This document shows positions 1 to 7,785 of a DNA stretch of 13,976 nt, one piece after another (the first letter of the stretch is position 1; every line of letters begins with the position of its first letter). The stretch is from contig JAJRUY010000130.1 of NCBI GenBank assembly GCA_024277555.1, positions 1-13,976 on the forward strand, in the 5' to 3' direction. The DNA comes from Gammaproteobacteria bacterium (GTDB lineage Bacteria; Pseudomonadota; Gammaproteobacteria; Chromatiales; Chromatiaceae). The translations under genes were made by a program, and so were the position numbers. The notes beneath the pieces are model-generated. The model had not been told where the DNA came from and did no database searches. It saw only the letters and a list, made by a program, of their open reading frames with translations.

Positions 1-105
1 GTCAATCTTTTTGAACAAAGGCTTATAAAACAAATAGTTATGGATGCACTACAGCAAAAACCAGAGCCCCATGTTTCTAACCAATTGAATCTATTCGATT
101 TTTAA
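1..105 (+). CDS. C-terminal fragment of an unrecognised protein (5' end outside window)
   Basis: Frame 1 is open from the window edge to a TAA at 103-105 and encodes the last 34 residues of a protein, ending in NQLNLFDF. The fragment is AT-rich, with AAA, ATA and TTT codons, unlike the GC-rich genes that follow. That fits a mobile or horizontally acquired gene. The short hydrophobic/asparagine-rich end recalls some transposase C-termini, but no catalytic motif lies in the window, so this is only a guess. No ribosome binding site or start is visible because the gene begins upstream. It could also be a chance open frame, although the codon pattern and the clean stop just before a non-coding AT-rich spacer argue against that. 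Confidence 0.45.
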   Translation, partial: VNLFEQRLIKQIVMDALQQKPEPHVSNQLNLFDF

Positions 106-240
106 CCGGACGCTAGTGATGATAAATTATTATAAAAACACCTCTGTATAATTAAAAAAAAACGAATAATCAGCAAGTTGCTGCATTGGCACAAGTCATG
201 CTTGCCATGCCCCAAACAAGCAATAAGCACTAATGGATGG
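106..240 (+). promoter_or_regulatory. AT-rich spacer with probable promoter of the sigma-factor gene
   Basis: This non-coding stretch is very AT-rich at 120-165. It carries a perfect TATAAT at 147-152, followed by a run of nine A at 153-161. No good TTGACA-like -35 lies 16-18 bases upstream, where only AT-rich sequence is seen, so the promoter may depend on an activator or an UP-like element. A purine-rich GGATGG at 235-240 could serve as the ribosome binding site for the sigma-factor start at 241 or 247. No ECF-type GGAAC -35 motif was seen, so autoregulation is not supported. Confidence 0.45.
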
Positions 241-795
241 ATGAGCATGAGCCGCCTGACCACCACCTTCAGCAACACCACATCCACGCCGGAATCCCTG
301 GCTGCCCGGGAAGCCAGGTTTCAGGCACTCATCGGAAGATACATGAACGATCTGTTCCGCTACGCCTATTGGCTGGTACACGACAAGGCGGTAGCAGAAG
401 ATCTGGTGCAGGAAACCATGCTGCGCGCCTGGAAATCCATGGACAGATTGCAAAAACCCGAAGCGGCCAAAGGCTGGCTGATCACCATTTTGCGCCGGGA
501 AAACGCCCGCCGCTTCGAGCGCTTTCAGCCACGGTTCAGCACCATGCCCACAGAAGCCCTGATGGACGGGCGCAAGGACTATGACACCTCCACCGAGGCA
601 TTCGTATTGCGCAATGCCATTGCCGAACTTCCCGAAGACTACCGCGAGCCATTGTTATTGCAGGTGATTCATGGCTATTCCCAAAAGGAAATCGCGGCAG
701 AGCTGGGCATTTCCGTGGCGGGCGCCGGCACCCGCCTGTTTCGCGCCCGCAAGAAACTGCGGGCGCTGGTGGAAGAGCCTCCGAATAACTCCTGA
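241..795 (+). CDS. ECF-type (sigma-70 family) RNA polymerase sigma factor
   Basis: The product is 184 residues, a typical ECF sigma factor length. The sigma-2 domain spans about residues 27-95 and contains AEDLVQETMLRAW (52-64), the usual core-binding/-10 recognition helix. The sigma-4 domain spans about 122-175, with LPEDYREPLLLQ followed by a helix-turn-helix (GYSQKEIAAELGIS, then GTRLFRARKKLR) that should read the -35 element. The frame stays open back to 178, but the first plausible starts after the AT-rich spacer are ATGs at 241 and 247. I chose 241, and 247 is equally possible. No anti-sigma or membrane-protein gene lies next to it: yajQ follows after 73 bases and may be cotranscribed. 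Promoter targets and inducing signal cannot be read from the sequence. The family assignment is secure. Confidence 0.9.
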   Translation: MSMSRLTTTFSNTTSTPESLAAREARFQALIGRYMNDLFRYAYWLVHDKAVAEDLVQETMLRAWKSMDRLQKPEAAKGWLITILRRENARRFERFQPRFSTMPTEALMDGRKDYDTSTEAFVLRNAIAELPEDYREPLLLQVIHGYSQKEIAAELGISVAGAGTRLFRARKKLRALVEEPPNNS

Positions 796-868
796 ATCGT
801 CAACAAGACTTTTTCCCTGTTCCCCGGCATGTTAGCCTTGGCGGATATTCACTGTCCGGAGTCATGAC

Positions 869-1351
869 ATGCCCTCATTCGATATTGTTTCCGAAGTAGA
901 CCTGCAGGAAGTGCGCAATGCCGTGGATCAGGCCAACCGCGTGATCGGCACCCGCTTCGACTTCAAGGGCGTCGATGCCAGCTTCGAACACCAGGAAAAT
1001 GAAATCACTCTCAAGGCAGAGCAGGAATTCCAGCTACAGCAGATGCTGGACATCCTGCGCGAAAAACTGGCCAAGCGCAGTGTGGATGTCAGGGCCATGG
1101 ACATCAAGGATCCACAAACCAGCCTCAACGCCACCCGTCAGCAAATCATCATCCAGCAGGGCATCGAATCCGATGCGGCGAAAAAGATCGTGAAGGAAAT
1201 CAAGGCGGCCAAGCTCAAGGTGCAGGCGCAGATCCAGGGTGACCAGGTGCGCGTCACCGGCAAGAAGCGTGATGATCTACAGCAGGTCATCGCCCTGCTC
1301 AAGGAAAAGGACTACGGCCTGCCCCTGCAGTTCAAGAACTTCCGCGACTGA
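869..1351 (+). CDS. yajQ: YajQ family cyclic-di-GMP-binding protein
   Basis: The product is 160 residues, close to the roughly 163 of E. coli YajQ. It begins with the family signature MPSFDIVSEVDLQEVRNAV. It also has TRFDFKG, the central KDPQTSLNATRQQ-like segment, and an end in LPLQFKNFRD. YajQ proteins are small cytoplasmic proteins with two ferredoxin-like folds that bind nucleic acids or nucleotides. Some members (for example in Xanthomonas) bind cyclic di-GMP and modulate transcription regulators, so a signalling role here is inferred by family. GGAG at 858-861, seven bases before the ATG, is a good ribosome binding site. The gene follows the sigma factor on the same strand and is convergent with trkH. 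Confidence 0.95.
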   Translation: MPSFDIVSEVDLQEVRNAVDQANRVIGTRFDFKGVDASFEHQENEITLKAEQEFQLQQMLDILREKLAKRSVDVRAMDIKDPQTSLNATRQQIIIQQGIESDAAKKIVKEIKAAKLKVQAQIQGDQVRVTGKKRDDLQQVIALLKEKDYGLPLQFKNFRD

Positions 1352-1370
1352 TCAAGCCCGTGCCATGCAG

Positions 1371-1382
1371 CCCCGATAGGGG
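1371..1382. terminator. Small hairpin in the yajQ/trkH convergent gap
   Basis: The 38-bp gap between the two convergent stop codons contains CCCCGATAGGGG, a perfect four-base-pair stem with a GATA loop. There is no T-run on either side, so it is at best a weak or bidirectional terminator. The stem is short enough to arise by chance. Confidence 0.25.
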
Positions 1383-1389
1383 TATTCCG

Positions 1390-2841
1390 TCAGCGCCGCC
1401 AGAACACCGGGCTGAGCAGCACCAGCAGGGTAAAGATTTCCAGACGCCCCAGCAGCATGGCGAAACAAAGTATCCACTTGGCCGAATCATGCAAACCGGC
1501 ATAGTTGGCGCCAACATCTCCCAGCCCCGGCCCCAGGTTGTTGATACTGGCAGCCACCGCTGAAAACGCGGTCATCAGGTCGATTCCCGTGGCCGCCAGC
1601 ATCAGATACATCATGATGAAGCTGGCGACGTACAGGGCGAAAAAACCCCACACCGCCTCCACCACCCGCGGAGGAATGGTCTTGTCCCCCACCCGCACGG
1701 GTATCTGTGCATTGGGATGCACCAGGCGTGCGATTTCCCGCATTCCCTGCTTGATCAACAGCAGGAAGCGGATTACCTTGATGCCGCCGCCGGTAGATCC
1801 GGCGCAACCGCCGACAAAACTGGCAAATAGCAGCAGAATCGCAACAAATCCCGGCCAGTTGTGCCATTCGGCGGTCGTAAAGCCTGCCGTGGTGCCAATG
1901 GAAACCGCCTGAAACAGGCCATGCACAAAATCCTCACTAAAGGATTCATGGGTGGCGCTGAAATGCAGACCCAGGATGGTCGCCAGCACCACCAGGGTCA
2001 GCAGCAGCAGATAGAAGCGGAACTCGGAATCCTGCCAGTACACGCGCAGGCTTTTCTGCCGCACCACGGTAAAATGCAGGGCGAAATTGATCCCGGCAAG
2101 AAACATGAACACCACACCGACCAGATAGATGGCGGTACTGTCGAAATAGCCCATGCTGGCGTCATGGGTGGAAAAGCCGCCGATGGCCACGGTGGAAAAG
2201 GCGTGGCCGACGGCATCGAATGCCGACATGCCTGCAACCCAGTAGCCCAGGCCACAGGCCACCGTAAGCCCCAGGTAAATGTACCACAGGGCCTTGGCGG
2301 TCTCGGTGATGCGGGGGGTGAGTTTGGAATCTTTCATCGGCCCTGGAGTTTCCGCCCGGTACAGCTGCATGCCGCCGATGCCCAGCATGGGCAGCACCGC
2401 CACCGCCAGCACGATGATGCCCATGCCGCCCAGCCATTGCAGCTGCTGGCGGTAATACAATATGGATTTAGGCAGGTCGTCCAGCCCCACGATTACCGTT
2501 GCACCCGTGGTGGTCAGGCCGGATACGGATTCAAAAAATGCATCGGTAATGGACAAATGCGGATATTCGGCCAGGGCAAAAGGCAGGGCGCCGGTGGCGG
2601 AAAGCACGGTCCAGAACATCACCACCACCACAAACCCGTCCCGCAGCCGCAACTCCCGGTGCTGATGACGAACCGGCAACCAACTCAAGGCTCCCACGGT
2701 CAGGGTGATGCCAAAAGCCACCAGAAATGCCGGGTGTGCGCCGTCGCCGTACCCCAGGGACACGAACAACGGTGGCAGCATGGTGATGCTGAACAGCATC
2801 AGCAGCACTCCCAGGATGCGTTGCACGACGAACAGATGCAT
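1390..2841 (-). CDS. trkH: Trk potassium uptake system, membrane channel subunit TrkH
   Basis: The product is a 483-residue inner-membrane protein of the TrkH/KtrB superfamily, the pore subunit for K+ uptake gated by TrkA. All four selectivity-filter P-loops are visible: TTTGAT (110-115), AIGGFS (219-224), TTAGFT (317-322) and NLGPG (435-439), each with its key glycine. The family motif GGCAGSTGGGIKVIR lies at 344-358, and LLGRLEIFTLLVL is near the C-terminus. Length and start (MHLFVVQRILGVLLMLFS) match the family. The ribosome binding site is not strong. It starts 26 bases after the trkA stop, so the two subunits are probably cotranscribed. It is the last gene of the leftward operon. Confidence 0.96.
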   Translation of the reverse strand: MHLFVVQRILGVLLMLFSITMLPPLFVSLGYGDGAHPAFLVAFGITLTVGALSWLPVRHQHRELRLRDGFVVVVMFWTVLSATGALPFALAEYPHLSITDAFFESVSGLTTTGATVIVGLDDLPKSILYYRQQLQWLGGMGIIVLAVAVLPMLGIGGMQLYRAETPGPMKDSKLTPRITETAKALWYIYLGLTVACGLGYWVAGMSAFDAVGHAFSTVAIGGFSTHDASMGYFDSTAIYLVGVVFMFLAGINFALHFTVVRQKSLRVYWQDSEFRFYLLLLTLVVLATILGLHFSATHESFSEDFVHGLFQAVSIGTTAGFTTAEWHNWPGFVAILLLFASFVGGCAGSTGGGIKVIRFLLLIKQGMREIARLVHPNAQIPVRVGDKTIPPRVVEAVWGFFALYVASFIMMYLMLAATGIDLMTAFSAVAASINNLGPGLGDVGANYAGLHDSAKWILCFAMLLGRLEIFTLLVLLSPVFWRR

Positions 2842-2867
2842 GCTGGATTATCCCGGTTCTTTCCGCG

Positions 2868-4241
2868 TCACAGGAAGGTGATTCCAACCTGGAACAGTTT
2901 TTCCACATCACTGATGCGCCGCTTGTCCACCAGAAACAGAATCACATGGTCTTCCGATTTGATGATGGTGTCGTGATGGGCGATGATCACCTCCTTGCCC
3001 CGCACAATGGCGCCGATGCTGGTTCCCTTGGGCAGCTTGAGAGCGCCAATGGCCCGTCCCACCACCTTGGAGGAGTTGCTGTCACCATGGGCGATGGCCT
3101 CGATGGCCTCCGCCGCACCCCGGCGCAGGGAATGCACCATTACTACATCTCCGCGGCGCACATGGGTAAGCAGGGTGCCGATGGTGGCCTGTTGCGGTGA
3201 AATGGCCACGTCGATACTGCCCGCTTCCACCAGATCCACATAGGCGGCCCGGTTGATCAGCGCCATCACGTTCTTCGCCCCCAGACGCTTGGCCAGCATG
3301 GAGGAAAGGATATTGGCCTCATCATCGTTGGTGACGGCACAGAAGACATCCGTCTCTTCGATATTTTCTTCCAGCAGCAGATCCTCATCTGCCGCATCGC
3401 CATGCAGTACGATGGTATGGCGCAGCTGCTCGGCTGCGCTCGCCGCCCGCTGGGCATCCTGCTCAATGATTTTCACCCGGTAATCCTTTTCCAGACGCTC
3501 CGCCAGGCGGCAGCCGATAGCGCCACCTCCGGCAAAAATCAGCTTGCGGTGGGGCTTTTCCTCACGCCGCAATTCCTTCATCACCGCCGGGATGTTTTCC
3601 GCCGCTGCAACGAAGAAAACCTCATCCCCTTCTTTGATAATGGTATCGCCTTCCGGCTGAATCGCCTGGCCTTCCCGATAGATCGCAGCCACCCTGGCCT
3701 CTCCGCCGTGCAGATGCTGGTTCAGTTCACGCAGTTCCTGCCCCACCAACGGGCCGCCTTCGTAGGCGCGCACTGCCACCAGCTGCACCAGTCCGCCGGC
3801 AAAATCCAGCACCTGCAGGGCGCCGGGGTATTTCAGCAAGCGCTGAATGTATTCCGTGACCAGCTCTTCCGGGCTGATCAGCACGTCAATAGGCAAGCCG
3901 CGCTGACTGAACAACGAGGGAAACTTGTTGTATGCCGGCGCCCGCACCCGGGCGATCTTGCGCGGGGTGTGAAACAGGGTCCAGGCAACCTGACAGGCGA
4001 CCATATTGGTTTCGTCGTTGTTGGTCACCGCGATAATCATTTCGGCATCGTCGGCGCCTGCCCGGGTCAGCACATCCGGGTGTGCCGCATAGCCCTGGAT
4101 GGTGCGCAGATCCAGCTTGTCCTGCAGGGACTGTAGCAGCCCCGCATCCCGGTCCACCACGGTAATGTCATTGGCTTCGCTGGCGAGGTTGATGGCCACG
4201 CTGGTGCCAACCTGCCCGGCGCCAAGGATAATGATCTTCAT
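2868..4241 (-). CDS. trkA: Trk potassium uptake system, NAD-binding gating subunit TrkA
   Basis: The product is a 457-residue cytoplasmic regulator (E. coli TrkA is 458) with two tandem RCK units, each an N-terminal Rossmann domain plus a TrkA-C domain. The first Rossmann motif is GAGQVG at 7-12 with acidic D30 closing the nucleotide pocket. The second is GGGAIG at 238-243. TNNDETNM and TNDDEANI are the matching conserved segments of the two halves. TrkA binds NAD(H)/ATP and gates TrkH. Its ATG overlaps the ntrX stop in an ATGA arrangement (4238-4241), which suggests translational coupling of potassium uptake to the upstream two-component system. trkH follows after 26 bases. The protein looks intact. 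Confidence 0.97.
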   Translation of the reverse strand: MKIIILGAGQVGTSVAINLASEANDITVVDRDAGLLQSLQDKLDLRTIQGYAAHPDVLTRAGADDAEMIIAVTNNDETNMVACQVAWTLFHTPRKIARVRAPAYNKFPSLFSQRGLPIDVLISPEELVTEYIQRLLKYPGALQVLDFAGGLVQLVAVRAYEGGPLVGQELRELNQHLHGGEARVAAIYREGQAIQPEGDTIIKEGDEVFFVAAAENIPAVMKELRREEKPHRKLIFAGGGAIGCRLAERLEKDYRVKIIEQDAQRAASAAEQLRHTIVLHGDAADEDLLLEENIEETDVFCAVTNDDEANILSSMLAKRLGAKNVMALINRAAYVDLVEAGSIDVAISPQQATIGTLLTHVRRGDVVMVHSLRRGAAEAIEAIAHGDSNSSKVVGRAIGALKLPKGTSIGAIVRGKEVIIAHHDTIIKSEDHVILFLVDKRRISDVEKLFQVGITFL

Positions 4242-5605
4242 CGCCGGTCCTTGATCTCGATCCCGACACCGCGCAGTTTGCGGTACAGATGGGTGCGCTC
4301 CATGCCCACTTCCTGGGCCATTTTGCTTACATTGCCGTCATGCTTGTCCAGTTGATATTCGAGATACACCCGTTCGAAATCTTCCCGCGCCTTGCGCAGG
4401 GGCTGGTCAAAAGATATACCCGGAAGACCGGCCTGCACCGACTCGCCTTTCATCCCTCCCATGGCGGTTTCCACATCTTCCTGGGTAATCTCGTCACCAG
4501 CTCCCAGAATCAGCACTCTTTGCACTAGGTTGCGCAGCTCCAGAATATTGCCGTGCCAGTCGTGGTTGCGCAGCAGGTTTTGCGCGCTGACGCTGAAGTG
4601 CCGGTAGGGAAGTTTTTCGTGGGTAACGAAATAGTCTACATAGTAGTTGAGCAGTTCCGGCACGTCTTCCCGGTGCTCCCGCAGAGGCGGTATCTCCAGT
4701 GGCACTACATTCAGATGGTAGAACAGGTCTTCGCGAAAATTCCCGGCATTCACCTCTGCCTGCAAATCCTTCTGGGTGGCGGCGATCACGCGGATATCCA
4801 CCTTTACCGGCTCGCTACCCCCAACGCGCAGGAATTCACCGGTTTCAAAGGCACCCGCCAGTTGCGCCTGGGATTCCAGATCCATGTCCGCAATCTCATC
4901 CAGAAACAGGGTGCCGCCATTGGCCTGCTCCAGGCGCCCATAGTGAATTTTGCCGTTTTGTTCGCTGCCGAAAAATTCCAGGGAGAAATTGCCCTTGGCG
5001 GTAGCGCCAACGCTGACATCGATAAAGGGCCGTTCCTTGCGGCTGCTCTGGGCGTGCAGGTAGCGGGCAAAGGTTTCCCGGCCACTGCCGGCCTCGCCAG
5101 AAATCAGCACCCAGGTGTCGTGCTGGGCGATGCGTTTGACCTGCTCGCGCAGGCGCTGCATTACCTGGCTGTGCCCCACCGGCTCGAGGACGGGGCGGAA
5201 ATGCCGCCGCAATCCAACATTTTCCATCACCAGGCGCTCAGTCTCCAGAGCGCGCTCCACGGTGAGCAGCAGCTTGGCCAGGGACAGGGGTTTTTCCAGG
5301 AAGTCATAGGCCCCCAGGCGGGTGGCCTCTACTGCGGTCTCCACCGTACCATGACCAGACATGATGATTACCGGACAGGGCAGGCCATCCCCTTCCGACC
5401 ATTCTTTTAGCAGGCTGATGCCGTCGATATCCGGCATCCAGATATCCAGCAGAATCAGATCCGGCCGCCGCTCGCGCAGCGCCGCCCTTGCCGCCTCCCC
5501 GTTCTCCGCCAGGCTTACGCCATAGCCTTCATCTTCCAGGATGTCCTTGACCGAGTCGCGGATATCCGGCTCGTCATCCACTACCAGGATGAAAGGTAAA
5601 CTCAT
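4238..5605 (-). CDS. ntrX: NtrX-like response regulator with degenerate AAA+ domain
   Basis: The product is 455 residues: receiver domain (about 1-120), AAA+ domain (about 140-375) and Fis-type helix-turn-helix (about 420-450). The receiver is intact, with D10/D11, phospho-acceptor D54, S83 and K105. The AAA+ domain is unusual. Walker A reads GEAGSGRET, with Arg176 for the invariant Lys. The GAFTGA loop that contacts sigma-54 is missing between LEFFG (209-213) and YGRLE (222-226). HLN replaces RLN (His297), and GNILEL replaces GNVREL, losing the sensor-II Arg (Leu355). Walker B (LFLDE, D236/E237) and the first finger R291 remain. Lack of GAFTGA occurs in NtrX relatives, so this is probably not a classical sigma-54 activator. 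An upstream in-frame start exists at 5695, but 5605 overlaps the ntrY stop as ATGA, follows AAGGGGG and begins the receiver directly. Confidence 0.9.
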   Translation of the reverse strand: MSLPFILVVDDEPDIRDSVKDILEDEGYGVSLAENGEAARAALRERRPDLILLDIWMPDIDGISLLKEWSEGDGLPCPVIIMSGHGTVETAVEATRLGAYDFLEKPLSLAKLLLTVERALETERLVMENVGLRRHFRPVLEPVGHSQVMQRLREQVKRIAQHDTWVLISGEAGSGRETFARYLHAQSSRKERPFIDVSVGATAKGNFSLEFFGSEQNGKIHYGRLEQANGGTLFLDEIADMDLESQAQLAGAFETGEFLRVGGSEPVKVDIRVIAATQKDLQAEVNAGNFREDLFYHLNVVPLEIPPLREHREDVPELLNYYVDYFVTHEKLPYRHFSVSAQNLLRNHDWHGNILELRNLVQRVLILGAGDEITQEDVETAMGGMKGESVQAGLPGISFDQPLRKAREDFERVYLEYQLDKHDGNVSKMAQEVGMERTHLYRKLRGVGIEIKDRR

Positions 5606-7785
5606 AACCCCCTTGCTCCTTCTATTGCCTGTACATACTTGGCTGGCAGGCGCAGGACAAACCTGGCGCCCCCTTGGGTGCGGTTTTCCGCACAAATGCT
5701 GCCCCCATGTTCCTCTACGATTTTCTTCACAATTGCCAACCCCAGACCTGTGCCCTTTTCCTTGCGGGTTACATAGGGTTCAAACAATTGTTCGGTATCT
5801 TCTTCCTGAAAACCGCTGCCATTATCCTCCACCACGATCTCCAGGAACAACATTTCCTGGTCCTGGGGCTGATAAACGCTGGTGCTGACGAGAATCTCCG
5901 GTTTTTCGCAATCCCGCTGCGCCTCCTGTGCGTTCTTGATCAGATTATGCACTACCTGGCGAAATCTTACCGGATCGACTTCCACTACCACTCCTGGTGC
6001 TCCAGGCTCAAACATCAGGCTGTTGCCATACAGTGCCAGCACATCCGCCAGAAAATCATCCGCCAGCAGCGGCTGGGCATCCAGGCGCGAGGGTTTAGCA
6101 TAGTCGGAAAAGGCGTTCACCATGGATTTCATGGCCTCCACCTGGTTGACGATGGTGCGGGTGGCGCTGTCCAGCACCTTACGGTCGTCTTCCGGCAGCT
6201 TGTCCAGATATTTGCGGCGCAGGCGCTCGGCAGACAGCTGGATCGGGGTCAACGGATTCTTGATCTCGTGAGCCAGCCGCCGCGCCACCTCGCCCCAGGC
6301 TGCATTGCGCTGCGCCTTTACCAGGGTGGTCACATCATCAAACACCACCACGCAACCGATCTCGCTGCTCTTCATCACTTTCAGGCGGGTGTAGCCGCAG
6401 ATCAGGAACTGCCGCCCCTTGGGCCGGTTCAGCACCAGCTCCTTGCGCCAGTCCTGTTCCCCGGCTTCCATGGTACAGGCAAGCAGCCCGACAAAAGCCT
6501 CCAGCTGCGGATAGTCCCGGGCCAGCTGAACGAAGGGCTGGCCGATATAGCGGGATACATCCGCACCCAGTATCTGTTCTGCGGCACGGTTGGCAGTGCG
6601 CAGATTGCCTTCCGCATCTACCGCCACCACACCGGTGGAAAGGTGGTGCAGCACCGCTTCCAGGTATTCGCGTTGAAATTCCAGTTCCTGCTTGCTTTGC
6701 TCTGCCACATCCCGCGCCTGGGCCAGCCGCCGGGTCATGGTGTTGAAGGAAGCCACCAGAAAACCCAGTTCGTCATGATACCTGGGCACGGGTATCCGCC
6801 CATCCAGTTCGCCATCGGCAATGGCGCGGGTGCCTTCGGCGATGGCCTGGATAGGAGCTACCATGCGCCGGGAGGTATAAAATGCCGCCCAAACCGCAGC
6901 AAACACGCTCACCAGCAGTACCAGAGAAAGAGCCAGGATGAAGCTGAATTTGATGGATCCGCGCAGATAGGCTCGCTGCCGGTAGGCAGCATAAGCACTT
7001 TGCACATTTTCACTCAGTTCGCTGATACGCTCTGAAGTCGGAAAAATCGCCTGCAATATCAGCCCCCGGGATAAATCCGCCACCAGGGTACGGATATGCA
7101 GTTCGTCGGAATCACCGTAAGACATGAACTGCACATAGTTCTTGCCGCTCACTACCTGTTGCAGGATCAGGGGATCCGGCGTATTCGGCACCAGCACTTC
7201 GGGATTGACATGGCTGTAAGCCAGAATTTCCCCCTGGGGGGTGGCCAGCGCTACTTCCGTTGCACCGGAGCGACCACGCAGATCACTCAGAGCCAGGGTC
7301 AGTGCCGTCTGGGAGCTATCATCGATATTCTCGAGCATCTGCTCTGTATAACGCAGCAGCAGGCGCTTGTTCATGTTGAGGGTTGCCTGGTTCAGCTCCA
7401 GGGCATCGGCCATGGCGGAATCGATCTGCACATTGAACCAGCTGTCTATACCCTGCATCAAAAACTGCAAAGAGTAATAGTAGACGATACCCGCCGGGGC
7501 GATGCCCAGCAATACAAACATCACCACCATGCGCGCCATCAGCCGTGCACCGGCTGCATTGCGCCGGTAGTCACGCAGCAGGCGCACCAGATTCAGGGTG
7601 ACGACGATGGAAAGCGTCACCAGTCCGATGACGATGAATACCAGCAGGGGAATGAACCAGCGGCTCAGTTCTTCAGATTTGAGGATTGCACCGCTGAGAA
7701 AATGCAGCGCGAACAACAGCAGCAGCAACAGCAGGGCGACCGCCCATGCCCCGGATCTCCAGGCCTTCAGGGTTGCAACCGCCAT
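5602..7785 (-). CDS. ntrY: NtrY-like membrane sensor histidine kinase
   Basis: The product is 727 residues with the NtrY layout. Three N-terminal membrane segments lie at about 13-31, 43-69 and 84-104. A probable periplasmic sensing region spans about 105-278, with a fourth membrane segment at about 280-303. A HAMP linker follows (about 304-356), then a PAS domain (about 370-490). The HisKA domain carries the phosphorylated His506 in LAHEIKNPLTPIQ. The ATPase domain shows an N-box (HNLIKNAQEA, about 613-622), G1 (EDNGSGF) and G2 (KGTGLGLAIVKK). It should phosphorylate the adjacent NtrX-like regulator at D54. The ATG lies 19 bases inside the DUF4390 gene, with AAGG about eight bases upstream, and the stop overlaps the ntrX start. 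The signal is unknown. In relatives, NtrYX is linked to nitrogen, redox and envelope control, so a nitrogen role should not be assumed. Confidence 0.93.
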   Translation of the reverse strand: MAVATLKAWRSGAWAVALLLLLLLFALHFLSGAILKSEELSRWFIPLLVFIVIGLVTLSIVVTLNLVRLLRDYRRNAAGARLMARMVVMFVLLGIAPAGIVYYYSLQFLMQGIDSWFNVQIDSAMADALELNQATLNMNKRLLLRYTEQMLENIDDSSQTALTLALSDLRGRSGATEVALATPQGEILAYSHVNPEVLVPNTPDPLILQQVVSGKNYVQFMSYGDSDELHIRTLVADLSRGLILQAIFPTSERISELSENVQSAYAAYRQRAYLRGSIKFSFILALSLVLLVSVFAAVWAAFYTSRRMVAPIQAIAEGTRAIADGELDGRIPVPRYHDELGFLVASFNTMTRRLAQARDVAEQSKQELEFQREYLEAVLHHLSTGVVAVDAEGNLRTANRAAEQILGADVSRYIGQPFVQLARDYPQLEAFVGLLACTMEAGEQDWRKELVLNRPKGRQFLICGYTRLKVMKSSEIGCVVVFDDVTTLVKAQRNAAWGEVARRLAHEIKNPLTPIQLSAERLRRKYLDKLPEDDRKVLDSATRTIVNQVEAMKSMVNAFSDYAKPSRLDAQPLLADDFLADVLALYGNSLMFEPGAPGVVVEVDPVRFRQVVHNLIKNAQEAQRDCEKPEILVSTSVYQPQDQEMLFLEIVVEDNGSGFQEEDTEQLFEPYVTRKEKGTGLGLAIVKKIVEEHGGSICAENRTQGGARFVLRLPAKYVQAIEGARGL

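Noticed and set aside
1861..2976. Open frame of 371 codons on + strand opposite trkH/trkA
   Set aside because: Gln/His/Gly-rich shadow of two well-supported genes, with no ribosome binding site or motif.
5606..5695. Upstream in-frame extension of the ntrX start
   Set aside because: The extra 30 residues lie inside ntrY and precede a receiver domain that begins directly at 5605, where there is an ATGA overlap and a ribosome binding site.
5674..7035. Long open frame (453 codons) on + strand
   Set aside because: It lies wholly opposite the ntrY-like kinase, whose domains are clear, and its protein is low-complexity (His/Gln-rich) with no recognisable family.
7700..7740. CAG/CAGCAA-rich stretch resembling a microsatellite
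   Set aside because: It encodes the poly-leucine first membrane helix of the kinase; the repeat is explained by coding for a hydrophobic run.
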